A stretch of 21,683 bases of DNA. Origin: an uncultured Ignavibacteriota bacterium (GTDB lineage Bacteria > Bacteroidota > Ignavibacteria > Tepidaquicellales > Tepidaquicellaceae). A program made the translations under genes and the position numbers. Within the stretch, counting starts at the first letter, position 1, and each line of letters starts with the position of its first letter. Positions 14,891-21,683 of this stretch are shown here, piece after piece. The stretch is from the NCBI GenBank assembly GCA_937959065.1, contig CALGOI010000051.1, forward strand, positions 1-21,683. Direction: 5' to 3'. The notes beneath the pieces are model-generated. The model was not told where the DNA came from, did not search any database, and worked only from the letters and a program-made list of their open reading frames with translations.

Positions 14891-16888
14891 TTACTTGATA
14901 AGAAGCATTTTTCTTGTTTCAGTAAAGTATTCGGTTTCAATCTTATAATAATATACACCTGATGATAGTCCGGTCGCATCAAAATCTACAAAATAACTGC
15001 CGGTTGTTTGTATTCCCTGGTTAAATGTCTGTACCAGCTTTCCGGCTGTATTGTAAACTGTAAGTTTTACATTAGTATTCTTAGCAAGTGCATAGTTGAT
15101 CCTTGTAGTCGGGTTAAACGGATTTGGATAATTTTGAGATAATTCGAACTTCATCGGAATTTCCGAAGAATGTATTCCGGTAACCAATGAACCGGCATAT
15201 ATTGTGGATGATCTCTTATGAACAGGAGTACCGTTTGTTCCTGCAGCTTTAATGGTCACTGTATATGTTCCGGGAGTTAAATTATTTGCAGTTAATCTTA
15301 CTCTTCTGAATCCTGTTGTGGTCGGAATGAAATTTCCGTTTGGATAAGAGATTGTTATGCCGTAACCTGGATTCGGTGTTACTTCTGCCGAAAAGAATAC
15401 CGTATCGGTATGTAACTTTGCATTTGGAATAACTGCTAAAAAATCGATCATTCCATTAACTGCATTTATACTATCGGAAGCAGGATTTACCAAAAACGCG
15501 AAGTCGGGGAAATATGCAACATAACTGTCAAACCTTCCATCTCTGAAATCAGTCCAGGTCAGCATTGATGTTTTGCGGTTTGAAACCATTGCGTTATAAT
15601 CTCCCTGGTATCTTGGTGTTCCTCCTCCACCACATGTCGCACAGTCAATTTTCATCTTCTTGTTTGATATCTGCTGATTTTGGGCAAATGTAACCCCGCC
15701 GTTATCTGAATAGGATGCATATATCATTGCACTGTCACTTGTAGGCGTGTCACGTGTATCCATCCAATGAACATACAATCTACCAGTCTCCTTATCACAC
15801 CATATAGCCGGATGCCATTGTTGATGATTTTGAGTATTTAAATCATCATTGATCTTTACTGCTGTAGACCATGTAGTTCCGCCATTTGTAGAATACCTGC
15901 AAAAAATATCTGATTTATTACCATTCCCGGCAGGTTCATTGGATGCGTAAACAACATATAATCTTCCTCTGTTAGGACCATAACTATTATCTGCAGCAAT
16001 GAAAGGATATGGCCTTGTCCTCATGTTTGAAACTGAATTTCTGCCTCCGACATTTGTACCGACATAATTTGGAAAATTCTGTGACGACATTAAAGTAAAT
16101 GATGCTCCGCCATCAGTTGATCTGTAAAAAGTATAAGTTGCCGCAAAAGATGAACCGGAGTTAGTTACAACATAAACAGATCCGCCTTGAGTGCTTCCGT
16201 TTGGACCTACACATACCATCATACCGGGAAGTGATTGTGTTCCCGCAGTAAACGTCAAATTAAATGATGCTCCGCCATCAGTACTTCTTTTAAAATTTCC
16301 TCCCCCGCTTGCTGTCATGACGGTGTAAACGTAATTTGCATATGGGCCGGCAGTTTGATCAGCTGCCAACCAGTTCTTATCAACTCCGGTATTTCCAAAT
16401 ACATCTGACAGCCATGAAACTGAATTGTTTGTTGATTTAATTATCTTCGTTCCTAATATTGAAGGAGAACCATACATATTTTCATAGTATAAGTTTCCTA
16501 AACTGTCATAAGCAGTTACAGGATCGCCTCTCATAGTGGAAGTAAATGATGGATTGTTACTTAGCCAATCATACCCGTTTAAAGTGTAATGTGTTCCGTT
16601 GATGTTGAATGCAACAAAATACTGTCCCGGGCTTCTTGGATTCTCTGAAATATGTGCTTCAGCAAAATCCGTACCAAGGAAAAAATTATCATACCCGTTT
16701 ACAGTGATTGGTATAGCATCTACATTATCATACTGGTTATGTATTTTAGCATACTGCCATGGTATGTTATCGACATTTGGATTATCTATCCACTGACAAT
16801 TTACCTGAAGTGGAATGTATAACACCATAGCTAATGCCGTAAAAAAATAAACAACGATCTTTATCCCCAAGTTGTTTACATTAAACAT
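14891..16888 (-). CDS. Secreted Asp-box beta-propeller protein with T9SS sorting domain (paralog A)
   Basis: The 665-residue product has an N-terminal signal peptide (hydrophobic residues about 9-29). It has at least five Asp-box/BNR motifs, at 152-159, 202-209 (STDGGASF), 257-264 (STDGGASF), 333-340 (STNGGTTW) and 394-401 (SDNGGVTF), so the core should be a sialidase-like beta-propeller. 'RPYPFIAADNSYGP', 'HPAIWCDKETGRLYV' and a CxxC (416-419) followed by 'YQGDYNAM' are shared with the next gene. The FRIP motif expected of true sialidases is not seen, so enzymatic activity is unproven. An Ig-like linker (about 470-570) leads to the type A T9SS tail (581-665: 'QNYPNPFNPTTRI', 'LSSGVYYYKIETE', ending KMLLIK), predicting export through the type IX system. 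It is a separate unit from its paralog, since a terminator lies between them. Confidence 0.85.
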   Translation of the reverse strand: MFNVNNLGIKIVVYFFTALAMVLYIPLQVNCQWIDNPNVDNIPWQYAKIHNQYDNVDAIPITVNGYDNFFLGTDFAEAHISENPRSPGQYFVAFNINGTHYTLNGYDWLSNNPSFTSTMRGDPVTAYDSLGNLYYENMYGSPSILGTKIIKSTNNSVSWLSDVFGNTGVDKNWLAADQTAGPYANYVYTVMTASGGGNFKRSTDGGASFNLTFTAGTQSLPGMMVCVGPNGSTQGGSVYVVTNSGSSFAATYTFYRSTDGGASFTLMSSQNFPNYVGTNVGGRNSVSNMRTRPYPFIAADNSYGPNRGRLYVVYASNEPAGNGNKSDIFCRYSTNGGTTWSTAVKINDDLNTQNHQQWHPAIWCDKETGRLYVHWMDTRDTPTSDSAMIYASYSDNGGVTFAQNQQISNKKMKIDCATCGGGGTPRYQGDYNAMVSNRKTSMLTWTDFRDGRFDSYVAYFPDFAFLVNPASDSINAVNGMIDFLAVIPNAKLHTDTVFFSAEVTPNPGYGITISYPNGNFIPTTTGFRRVRLTANNLTPGTYTVTIKAAGTNGTPVHKRSSTIYAGSLVTGIHSSEIPMKFELSQNYPNPFNPTTRINYALAKNTNVKLTVYNTAGKLVQTFNQGIQTTGSYFVDFDATGLSSGVYYYKIETEYFTETRKMLLIK
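14894..15148 (-). repeat. T9SS C-terminal domain coding region, copy A
   Basis: The last 85 codons of the 14891-16888 gene encode the sorting domain. By eye 72 of 85 residues are identical to the copy at 17141-17395, including an unbroken stretch from 'NPFNPTT' to 'NTNVKL'. At DNA level a 24-25-base run around the 'NTNVKL' codons is identical. Confidence 0.8.
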
Positions 16889-17070
16889 TTTAATTGTATT
16901 TAATTCAGTGTTAAGTTATGACCTAAGTTAAGATTTATACTTGAATATATCAATATTCATTTATCGTAATTAATAGCATTTAAAATTATTGTACCCTCAA
17001 ATTGTGAATATTTTTAAAAAACTATATATAACATTTAGAATTTCACAGCAACAAAACTTACTTATTTAAC
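16889..17070 (-). promoter_or_regulatory. Upstream region of propeller gene A
   Basis: This AT-rich stretch must carry the promoter for the gene starting at 16888. It holds a perfect inverted repeat, GAATAT (16943-16948) with ATATTC (16953-16958). It also holds a direct repeat of AAGTTA (16913-16918 and 16925-16930) with a 12-base period close to the start codon. These could be regulator sites. No confident -35/-10 pair was identified and no gene is supported here. Confidence 0.3.
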
Positions 17071-17110
17071 AATAAAAATAAAAAAGCCTTCCTGTTAAAA
17101 GGAAGGCTTA
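17071..17110 (-). terminator. Rho-independent terminator of propeller gene B
   Basis: A 9-bp perfect stem, AAGCCTTCC (17084-17092) with GGAAGGCTT (17101-17109), encloses an 8-base loop. On the minus strand it is followed by a long T-rich run (TTTTTTATTTTTATTG). It lies 28 bases after the stop of the 17138-19159 gene, so the two propeller genes are probably separately transcribed or strongly attenuated. Confidence 0.9.
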
Positions 17111-17137
17111 AAATGCAAAAACGAATAATTAAAAATG

Positions 17138-19159
17138 TTATTTAATTAACAACATTTTTCTTGTTTCTGTAAAATATTCAGTTTCGAGTTTATAGTAATA
17201 GACACCAGATGAGAGTCCTTCTCCGTTAAAGTCTACAAAATATCTTCCTGCAGATTGTAATCCCTTATTGAATGTTTGAACCAGTTTTCCCGCAGCATTG
17301 TAAACACTAAGTTTTACATTAGTATTCTTAGCCAGCGCGTAATTGATTCTTGTAGTCGGGTTAAATGGATTCGGGAAGTTTTGAAGTAATTCAAACTTCT
17401 CCGGTGCACTTGTATTATTGGTAATACCTACTACTGAATTACTTGCATGAATAGTAGCTGTTCTTCGGTGAACAGGTGTGCCGTTTGGACCTTCAGCAAT
17501 AACTGTAACTGTATATGCTCCCGGTGTTAATCCGCTTGCATTGAGTCTGACTCTTCTTGTTCCTGTTGGTGAAGGAAGTATACTTCCGTCAGGATAAGAA
17601 ACTGTTAATGAGCCGCCGGGATTTGGAGAAATCGTTGTACTGAATTTTACAGTATCAGTGTAAAGTTTTACAGCCGGTATATCAGCCAGTAAGTCGATCT
17701 GACCATTAACAGCATTAATACTGTCACTTGATGGTGAAAGTTTGTATGCAAAATCAGGAAAATATGAACCCATGTTTCTGTAGTTACAGCTTCTTGGATC
17801 ATACCATACTGCATATCCTACTTTTTCATTAGCCATCATTGCATCATAATCGCCTCGGTAACAGTTCTGGTTTGCTCCGCAAGCTGGACATGGATATGTC
17901 CATGATGCATTAGATATCCTCTGGTTAGTTGCAAATGTCTGGCCACCGTCTGTGGAATAAGTTGCCCATACACCTGTTTGATATGTTGCAGGATTTTCCC
18001 TTGTATCATACCACTTGATGTAAAGCTTTCCTGTTTCCTTTTCACACCAGATTGCCGGGAACCACTGATCACTTGCTGTAGGGTTAGCGTTATCGTTAAC
18101 CTGGATTGGGCTTGACCATGTTACACCTTTGTTATCACTATATTGCAAGAAAATATCAGGCTTGTTACCATTACCAACAGGTCTGTTAGAAGAATAAACT
18201 AAGTAAGCTCTCCCCCGGTAAGGACCATAACTATTATCCATTGCAATCATAGGATATGGTCTGTGTCTTGCATTATTAACAACAAGTCGACCGGCTCCAT
18301 TTAATGTTCCGGAATAACCTGCAACATTCAAGCTGGCACCTGTAGTAAACGTTTGTCCTCCATTCGTTGAATAATGGAATGTATAAGTTACTGCAGCTGT
18401 ACTTCCTGTATTTGTTACAAATAGAACTGTACCACCTTGAGTAGAACCGTTTGGACCAACAGCTATCATAACACCCGGAATATTATTTGAGGATGTAAAT
18501 GTCGTAGCCCATGATGTTCCACCATTCGTACTTCTGGAAAATACTCCTGTTCCGCCTGACCCAGTGATCGCAGCGTAAACATATCCGCCGTAAGGACCAT
18601 TTGTCTGATCGACCGCCAGTGTATTTCTGTCTACTCCTGATACAGAAAGAACCGGTGATGTCCAGTTATTTCCGTTAGTTGTTGATTTATATACGTACTG
18701 ACCGTTTACTCCTGAACCATAGTATAATACTCCATTACTGTCATATGCTGACCATGGATCACAGCATGTACCTCCAGGATATGCCGGATTGAAGGATTGC
18801 CAGTCATGACCGTTTGTGGTATTCCATGCATTTTGGGGTGAACCGTTTACTCCAAAGAATAACCACTTTGGATTTCTAGGATTCGCTGATCCTTGCTGTT
18901 CAGCAAAATCAACTCCGATGTCGAAGTTATCAAATCCATCTGCATCGGTAATAACATCAAAACCACCGTCATGTTCCATATGAAGATAGTGCTCGTAAGC
19001 CTCTCTAGTCGGTTGATCAAGTAACGGATCTGAATCATTAAATAACCAGAAGTCGTCCTCGCCCTGACCTTGCAGGAATAATATGCCCCCCAGCAATAAA
19101 ACTAATACCAATGCATTTCTGAAAAATGCACTCTTTAAAAATTTGGGGAAATTTTCCAT
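17138..19159 (-). CDS. Secreted Asp-box beta-propeller protein with T9SS sorting domain (paralog B)
   Basis: The 673-residue product is a full-length paralog of the downstream gene. It has a signal peptide (hydrophobic residues about 14-30, then 'QGQGEDD'). Asp-box motifs lie at 159-166, 210-217 (STNGGTSW), 264-271 (STNGGQTF), 341-348 (SDNKGVTW) and 402-409 (STDGGQTF). The conserved blocks 'VGPNGSTQGG', 'RPYPMIAMDNSYGP' and 'FPAIWCEKETGKLYI' are present, as is a CxxC at 424-427 followed by 'YRGDYDAM'. An Ig-like segment precedes the T9SS tail (589-673). Extra cysteines (a CC pair at 132-133, and Cys433) are not in paralog A. No sialidase catalytic motif is visible; a binding or structural surface role is as likely as hydrolysis. 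It has an unusually good Shine-Dalgarno for this window, so it may be strongly expressed. Confidence 0.85.
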   Translation of the reverse strand: MENFPKFLKSAFFRNALVLVLLLGGILFLQGQGEDDFWLFNDSDPLLDQPTREAYEHYLHMEHDGGFDVITDADGFDNFDIGVDFAEQQGSANPRNPKWLFFGVNGSPQNAWNTTNGHDWQSFNPAYPGGTCCDPWSAYDSNGVLYYGSGVNGQYVYKSTTNGNNWTSPVLSVSGVDRNTLAVDQTNGPYGGYVYAAITGSGGTGVFSRSTNGGTSWATTFTSSNNIPGVMIAVGPNGSTQGGTVLFVTNTGSTAAVTYTFHYSTNGGQTFTTGASLNVAGYSGTLNGAGRLVVNNARHRPYPMIAMDNSYGPYRGRAYLVYSSNRPVGNGNKPDIFLQYSDNKGVTWSSPIQVNDNANPTASDQWFPAIWCEKETGKLYIKWYDTRENPATYQTGVWATYSTDGGQTFATNQRISNASWTYPCPACGANQNCYRGDYDAMMANEKVGYAVWYDPRSCNYRNMGSYFPDFAYKLSPSSDSINAVNGQIDLLADIPAVKLYTDTVKFSTTISPNPGGSLTVSYPDGSILPSPTGTRRVRLNASGLTPGAYTVTVIAEGPNGTPVHRRTATIHASNSVVGITNNTSAPEKFELLQNFPNPFNPTTRINYALAKNTNVKLSVYNAAGKLVQTFNKGLQSAGRYFVDFNGEGLSSGVYYYKLETEYFTETRKMLLIK
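17141..17395 (-). repeat. T9SS C-terminal domain coding region, copy B
   Basis: The last 85 codons of the 17138-19159 gene, paired with the copy at 14894-15148. A third, more distant sorting domain of the same family is encoded at about 20421-20675 on the plus strand. Confidence 0.8.
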
Positions 19160-19162
19160 TTC

Positions 19163-19169
19163 TCTCCTT
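19163..19169 (-). promoter_or_regulatory. Strong Shine-Dalgarno of propeller gene B
   Basis: The minus strand reads AAGGAGA a few bases before the ATG at 19159. Most genes in this window lack such a match, so it both fixes the start and hints at high translation. Confidence 0.6.
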
Positions 19170-19200
19170 TCGAAAAATTTAAATTGTGTTGATTAAAATA

Positions 19201-19244
19201 GTTGACTTTGTAAGTTGACAAATGATTAAAAAACCTAATTAAAT
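19201..19244 (+). promoter_or_regulatory. Candidate promoter with direct repeat of GTTGAC
   Basis: GTTGAC occurs at 19201-19206 and again at 19214-19219. The second copy forms a perfect -35 hexamer TTGACA (19215-19220). An 18-base spacer leads to TTAAAT (19239-19244), a 4-of-6 match to a -10. The 13-base repeat period could place an activator on one face of the helix. It lies between two divergent secreted-protein genes and could serve either. Confidence 0.35.
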
Positions 19245-19379
19245 TAGATTAAAGTTCTCCTTATGGTAAAATATTGCATTATCTTTTGTAAGTCAATGAA
19301 AAATATTTATAAAATGTTAACTTTAAATAATTTGAAAATTTACAGAAATTTATTATTTTCGGTTAAGTTACTAAACATT

Positions 19380-20675
19380 ATGCTTAATATCCTAAAAATA
19401 CTAATTCTTTTCTTTTATTTAATTCAATATTCATTTGTTTATGGGGATAATTCTGTTAGTGTTAAATACTGGATAGAGCAAAATACACCAACAAAAACAA
19501 AATTATTAAAATGTACATTTGTTGATAGCCTTTACGGTTGGGCTTGCGGTGATTCAGGGAGAATAATTCATACTTCGAATGGAGGTTCGAATTGGACTAT
19601 TCAACCAACACCAATTAATTATTTTATCGAAGATATACAATTTATTGATAAAAATACAGGATGGGCAATTGCAAATGAATTTTTTTTCGTAGGAACTACT
19701 ATTCTTTCAACAACAAATGGAGGACAAAATTGGGATACAACTCGGTTCTACGATACAACTGTTGTCCTTTCAACTGTGTATTTTACAAACAACCAGAATG
19801 GTTGGCTGGGTTCTTATTATGGAAAAATTTACAAAACAACTGACGCGGGACAAAACTGGATTTATTCGCCCTCTGATTCTGGCATGTTTGCCGGATTCAA
19901 AATCAGTCAGTTTAGATTTTATTCGGATAATTTTGGGTATGCATGCGGCGGACAAATAGATATTGCGGGAGTTATGTGGAGGACAGGTAATGGAGGCGGG
20001 TTATGGACTACTCAGGCAGTCTCACCGGAACCCCTCTATGATATCAGGCTTATCGACTCGGTCAGCGCTCTTGGTGTTGGTGGAGATTACGAGTATGGAA
20101 CCTTCATTATTAAAACAACTAATGCCGGAGTAAACTGGGACTATACATCACTTAATTTATTCGGGCAAGGTCAATCACTTGCATACAGGACATCCAGTGA
20201 AATATGGATACCTTTGGGTTTTTCTCAGACCTGGGCTGTTTCATTTGATGCCGGTGAAGTATGGCACGAGATTCCCGTTGAACAAAACATTGCAGTCTGG
20301 GATGCCCATTTTGTAAATCCGCAAAATGGCTGGGCTGTAGGAGACAGCGGCAAAGTGTTAAAATTCAATCCGGAAGCAGTTAATATATTCGGTAACGGAA
20401 CAAACATTCCCGACAAAATTATTCTGCAACAAAATTATCCCAATCCTTTTAATCCGTCGACTAAAATTAGGTTTGAAATTAAAATACCTGAAATTGTTAA
20501 ATTGACCATCTATGATATTAGCGGGAAGGAGATAGAATATTTTGATCTTGGAAGGGTCACGCCGGGCGAACATACTTTTACTTTTGATGGAAGAAATTAC
20601 TCCGCGGGAACATATTTTTACAGATTGGTAACCGCTTCAGGCACTCAAACAAAAAAAATGGTTCTGCTTAAATAA
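19380..20675 (+). CDS. Ycf48-like seven-repeat propeller protein with T9SS sorting domain
   Basis: The frame is open from an ATG at 19263, but I place the start at the ATG at 19380. From there a compact signal peptide (MLNILKILILFF..., cleavage near 'VYG') is formed, and the 117 bases before it are extremely AT-rich and look untranslated. The 431-residue product carries seven repeats of a 'GWA.G..G.I..T.NGG.NW' type, starting near 'GWACGDSGRIIHTSNGG' and ending at 'GWAVGDSGKVLKF'. This is the pattern and blade number of Ycf48/HCF136 and related BNR-type propellers. In photosynthetic organisms that family helps photosystem II assembly. In heterotrophic Bacteroidota-type bacteria it is a common extracellular fold, and no photosynthetic role is implied. 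The tail 'QNYPNPFNPSTKI'...'KKMVLLK' is a T9SS sorting domain. It is unrelated in its core to the two neighbouring propellers. Its stop is 1 nt from the convergent CinA gene. Confidence 0.8.
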   Translation: MLNILKILILFFYLIQYSFVYGDNSVSVKYWIEQNTPTKTKLLKCTFVDSLYGWACGDSGRIIHTSNGGSNWTIQPTPINYFIEDIQFIDKNTGWAIANEFFFVGTTILSTTNGGQNWDTTRFYDTTVVLSTVYFTNNQNGWLGSYYGKIYKTTDAGQNWIYSPSDSGMFAGFKISQFRFYSDNFGYACGGQIDIAGVMWRTGNGGGLWTTQAVSPEPLYDIRLIDSVSALGVGGDYEYGTFIIKTTNAGVNWDYTSLNLFGQGQSLAYRTSSEIWIPLGFSQTWAVSFDAGEVWHEIPVEQNIAVWDAHFVNPQNGWAVGDSGKVLKFNPEAVNIFGNGTNIPDKIILQQNYPNPFNPSTKIRFEIKIPEIVKLTIYDISGKEIEYFDLGRVTPGEHTFTFDGRNYSAGTYFYRLVTASGTQTKKMVLLK

Positions 20676-20676
20676 A

Positions 20677-21683
20677 TTATCTTTTCTTCAATTCCTTTAA
20701 TAAAATATCCATGGCTCTCATTGTGCTTCTTTCAATATTTCGCATTCTATCATCACCAAAATGAAATCTCTGTGCATATGTTTTATCCTTATCTGAATAT
20801 CCAATCCATACCAATCCTACCCTTTTTTCCGGAGTTCCCCCGGTTGGACCGGCTATCCCCGTTGTAGATATTGATACATCTGCATCGAATCTCTTTCTGA
20901 CACCTTCAGCCATTTCAATAGCCGTCTGCTCGCTGACAGCGCCGTATTTTTCAAGCGTCTCTTTTTTCACACCCAGGACTACCATCTTTGCTTCATTTGA
21001 ATACGTACAAGCTCCTCCCTGGTAGTAATCAGAACTTCCGGGGATATTTACAATAGTAGATGATATCATTCCCCCTGTTAAGGACTCTGCGACGCTTAAT
21101 TTTAATTTTAAACCATTTAGCTTTTCACCAAGTATTTTTTCTATCTTTTCATCATCCACCCCATATACAAAATCGCCTGCTCTATCCCTGATCTCTTTTT
21201 CGACCTTATCCAAAAATTGTTTGGCTTCATGTTCTGTCTTAGCTCTTGTCTCAACTCTTAACCTGACACCCGAAACCGATGGCAGGTATGCTATTTTTCC
21301 GCCATTAAGAATTTCTTTCAGGTCACCTACTTTTTCATATAAAGTCGACTCCCCTATTCCCGTTGTAAGAATTGTTCTGAATTTTAAAACGTAATCTATC
21401 TTTTCTCTGAATTTCTCCTTCAGCTTTGGCAAAACAAAATCTTCCATCATCGATTTCATTTCGTATGGAACTCCCGGCAAAGATACTACTACTTTGTTAT
21501 CTTTTTCATACCACATACCGGGCGCTGTTCCATTTTTATTTCGTATCACTTCAGCATTTTTTGGAATCATTGCCTGTTCTTTATTACTTTCCGGCATGTA
21601 TACATTCCTGCTCTTGAATATTCTCTCAACGTCCTTCATAACTTCCTCGTCAAATACAAGTTCATCATTAAAGAATTTAACTA
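20677..21683 (-). CDS. cinA: CinA family protein (nicotinamide-nucleotide amidohydrolase), N-terminus beyond the window
   Basis: The frame stays open through the right edge: upstream of an internal Met at 21639, 14 more codons ('VKFFNDELVFDEEV') match CinA, so that Met is not the start. The visible 334 residues cover the end of the N-terminal MoaB/COG1058-like domain ('NKNGTAPGMW', 'VSLPGVPYEMKSMMEDF') and the KH-like middle ('TTGIGESTLYEKVGDL', 'LPSVSGVRLRVETRA'). They also cover the whole C-terminal PncC domain ('SVAESLTGGMISSTIVNIPG', 'GGACTYSNEAK', 'STTGIAGPTGGTPEKRVG'). PncC converts nicotinamide mononucleotide to nicotinate mononucleotide in pyridine-nucleotide recycling. The COG1058 domain has ADP-ribose pyrophosphatase activity in characterised homologs. 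Full-length CinA is about 410 residues, so roughly 75 are missing. The competence link is historical and cannot be judged here. Confidence 0.93.
   Translation of the reverse strand, partial: VKFFNDELVFDEEVMKDVERIFKSRNVYMPESNKEQAMIPKNAEVIRNKNGTAPGMWYEKDNKVVVSLPGVPYEMKSMMEDFVLPKLKEKFREKIDYVLKFRTILTTGIGESTLYEKVGDLKEILNGGKIAYLPSVSGVRLRVETRAKTEHEAKQFLDKVEKEIRDRAGDFVYGVDDEKIEKILGEKLNGLKLKLSVAESLTGGMISSTIVNIPGSSDYYQGGACTYSNEAKMVVLGVKKETLEKYGAVSEQTAIEMAEGVRKRFDADVSISTTGIAGPTGGTPEKRVGLVWIGYSDKDKTYAQRFHFGDDRMRNIERSTMRAMDILLKELKKR

Noticed and set aside
14891..19159. Naming the two propellers as active exo-sialidases
   Set aside because: Asp-boxes are present, but the FRIP motif and a recognisable arginine triad were not found; Asp-boxes alone mark a fold, not the enzyme activity.
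20677..21639. Taking the Met at 21639 as the CinA start
   Set aside because: The frame continues to the window edge with residues that fit CinA, and the N-terminal COG1058 domain would be missing most of its length.
1..21683. Mobile element, CRISPR array, toxin-antitoxin or defence island
   Set aside because: No transposase, integrase, repeat-spacer pattern, small paired genes or nuclease/defence domains were seen; all genes fall into chromosomal housekeeping, transport or secreted-protein families.

Overview
The window looks like a chromosomal segment from an AT-rich member of the Bacteroidota/Chlorobi (FCB) group, most likely Ignavibacteria. The main evidence is three genes ending in a type IX secretion (T9SS) C-terminal sorting domain of the 'QNYPNPFNP' type. 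Supporting evidence is the scarcity of Shine-Dalgarno sequences and the many abutting or overlapping genes. The assignment is inferred from protein style; no rRNA or other phylogenetic marker is present.

Layout, left to right. (1) 1-2438, minus: N-terminal ~812 codons of an exported alpha-2-macroglobulin-like protein, cut by the left edge. (2) 2654-7504, plus: a tight five-gene run of DUF2461 protein, alpha/beta hydrolase, NhaA Na+/H+ antiporter, TIGR01777 SDR-family protein and AmgK-like sugar kinase. (3) 7505-13425, minus: a complete tripartite efflux operon (TolC-like outer-membrane protein, MacA-like adaptor, MacB-type ATPase, two different MacB/FtsX permeases). (4) 13650-14827, plus: a QueD/PTPS family enzyme overlapping a SpoU/TrmH RNA 2'-O-methyltransferase, closed by a hairpin terminator. 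(5) 14891-19159, minus: two tandem paralogous Asp-box beta-propeller proteins, each with signal peptide and T9SS tail. (6) 19380-20675, plus: a Ycf48-like seven-repeat propeller with a T9SS tail. (7) 20677-21683, minus: CinA, cut at its N-terminus by the right edge.

How the parts work together: the efflux operon encodes everything needed for an ATP-driven inner-membrane-to-outside pump of MacAB-TolC type, but with the ATPase and permease split and the permease present as two paralogs. The three T9SS cargo proteins need a secretion machine encoded elsewhere. The plus-strand cluster 2654-7504 combines housekeeping-type functions (sodium/proton exchange, sugar phosphorylation, SDR chemistry) joined by 1-nt overlaps, so co-transcription is likely although no common pathway is evident.

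No tRNA, rRNA, CRISPR array, insertion sequence, phage gene or clear horizontal-transfer signature was seen. There is no gene-free stretch over 300 bases. I did not find a clearly new multi-gene defence or mobile system. The points most worth a second look are the two-permease MacB, the paired propellers with a shared CxxC, the Trp/Tyr-rich segments in the macroglobulin, and the PTPS-like protein carrying a QueD-type active-site motif.
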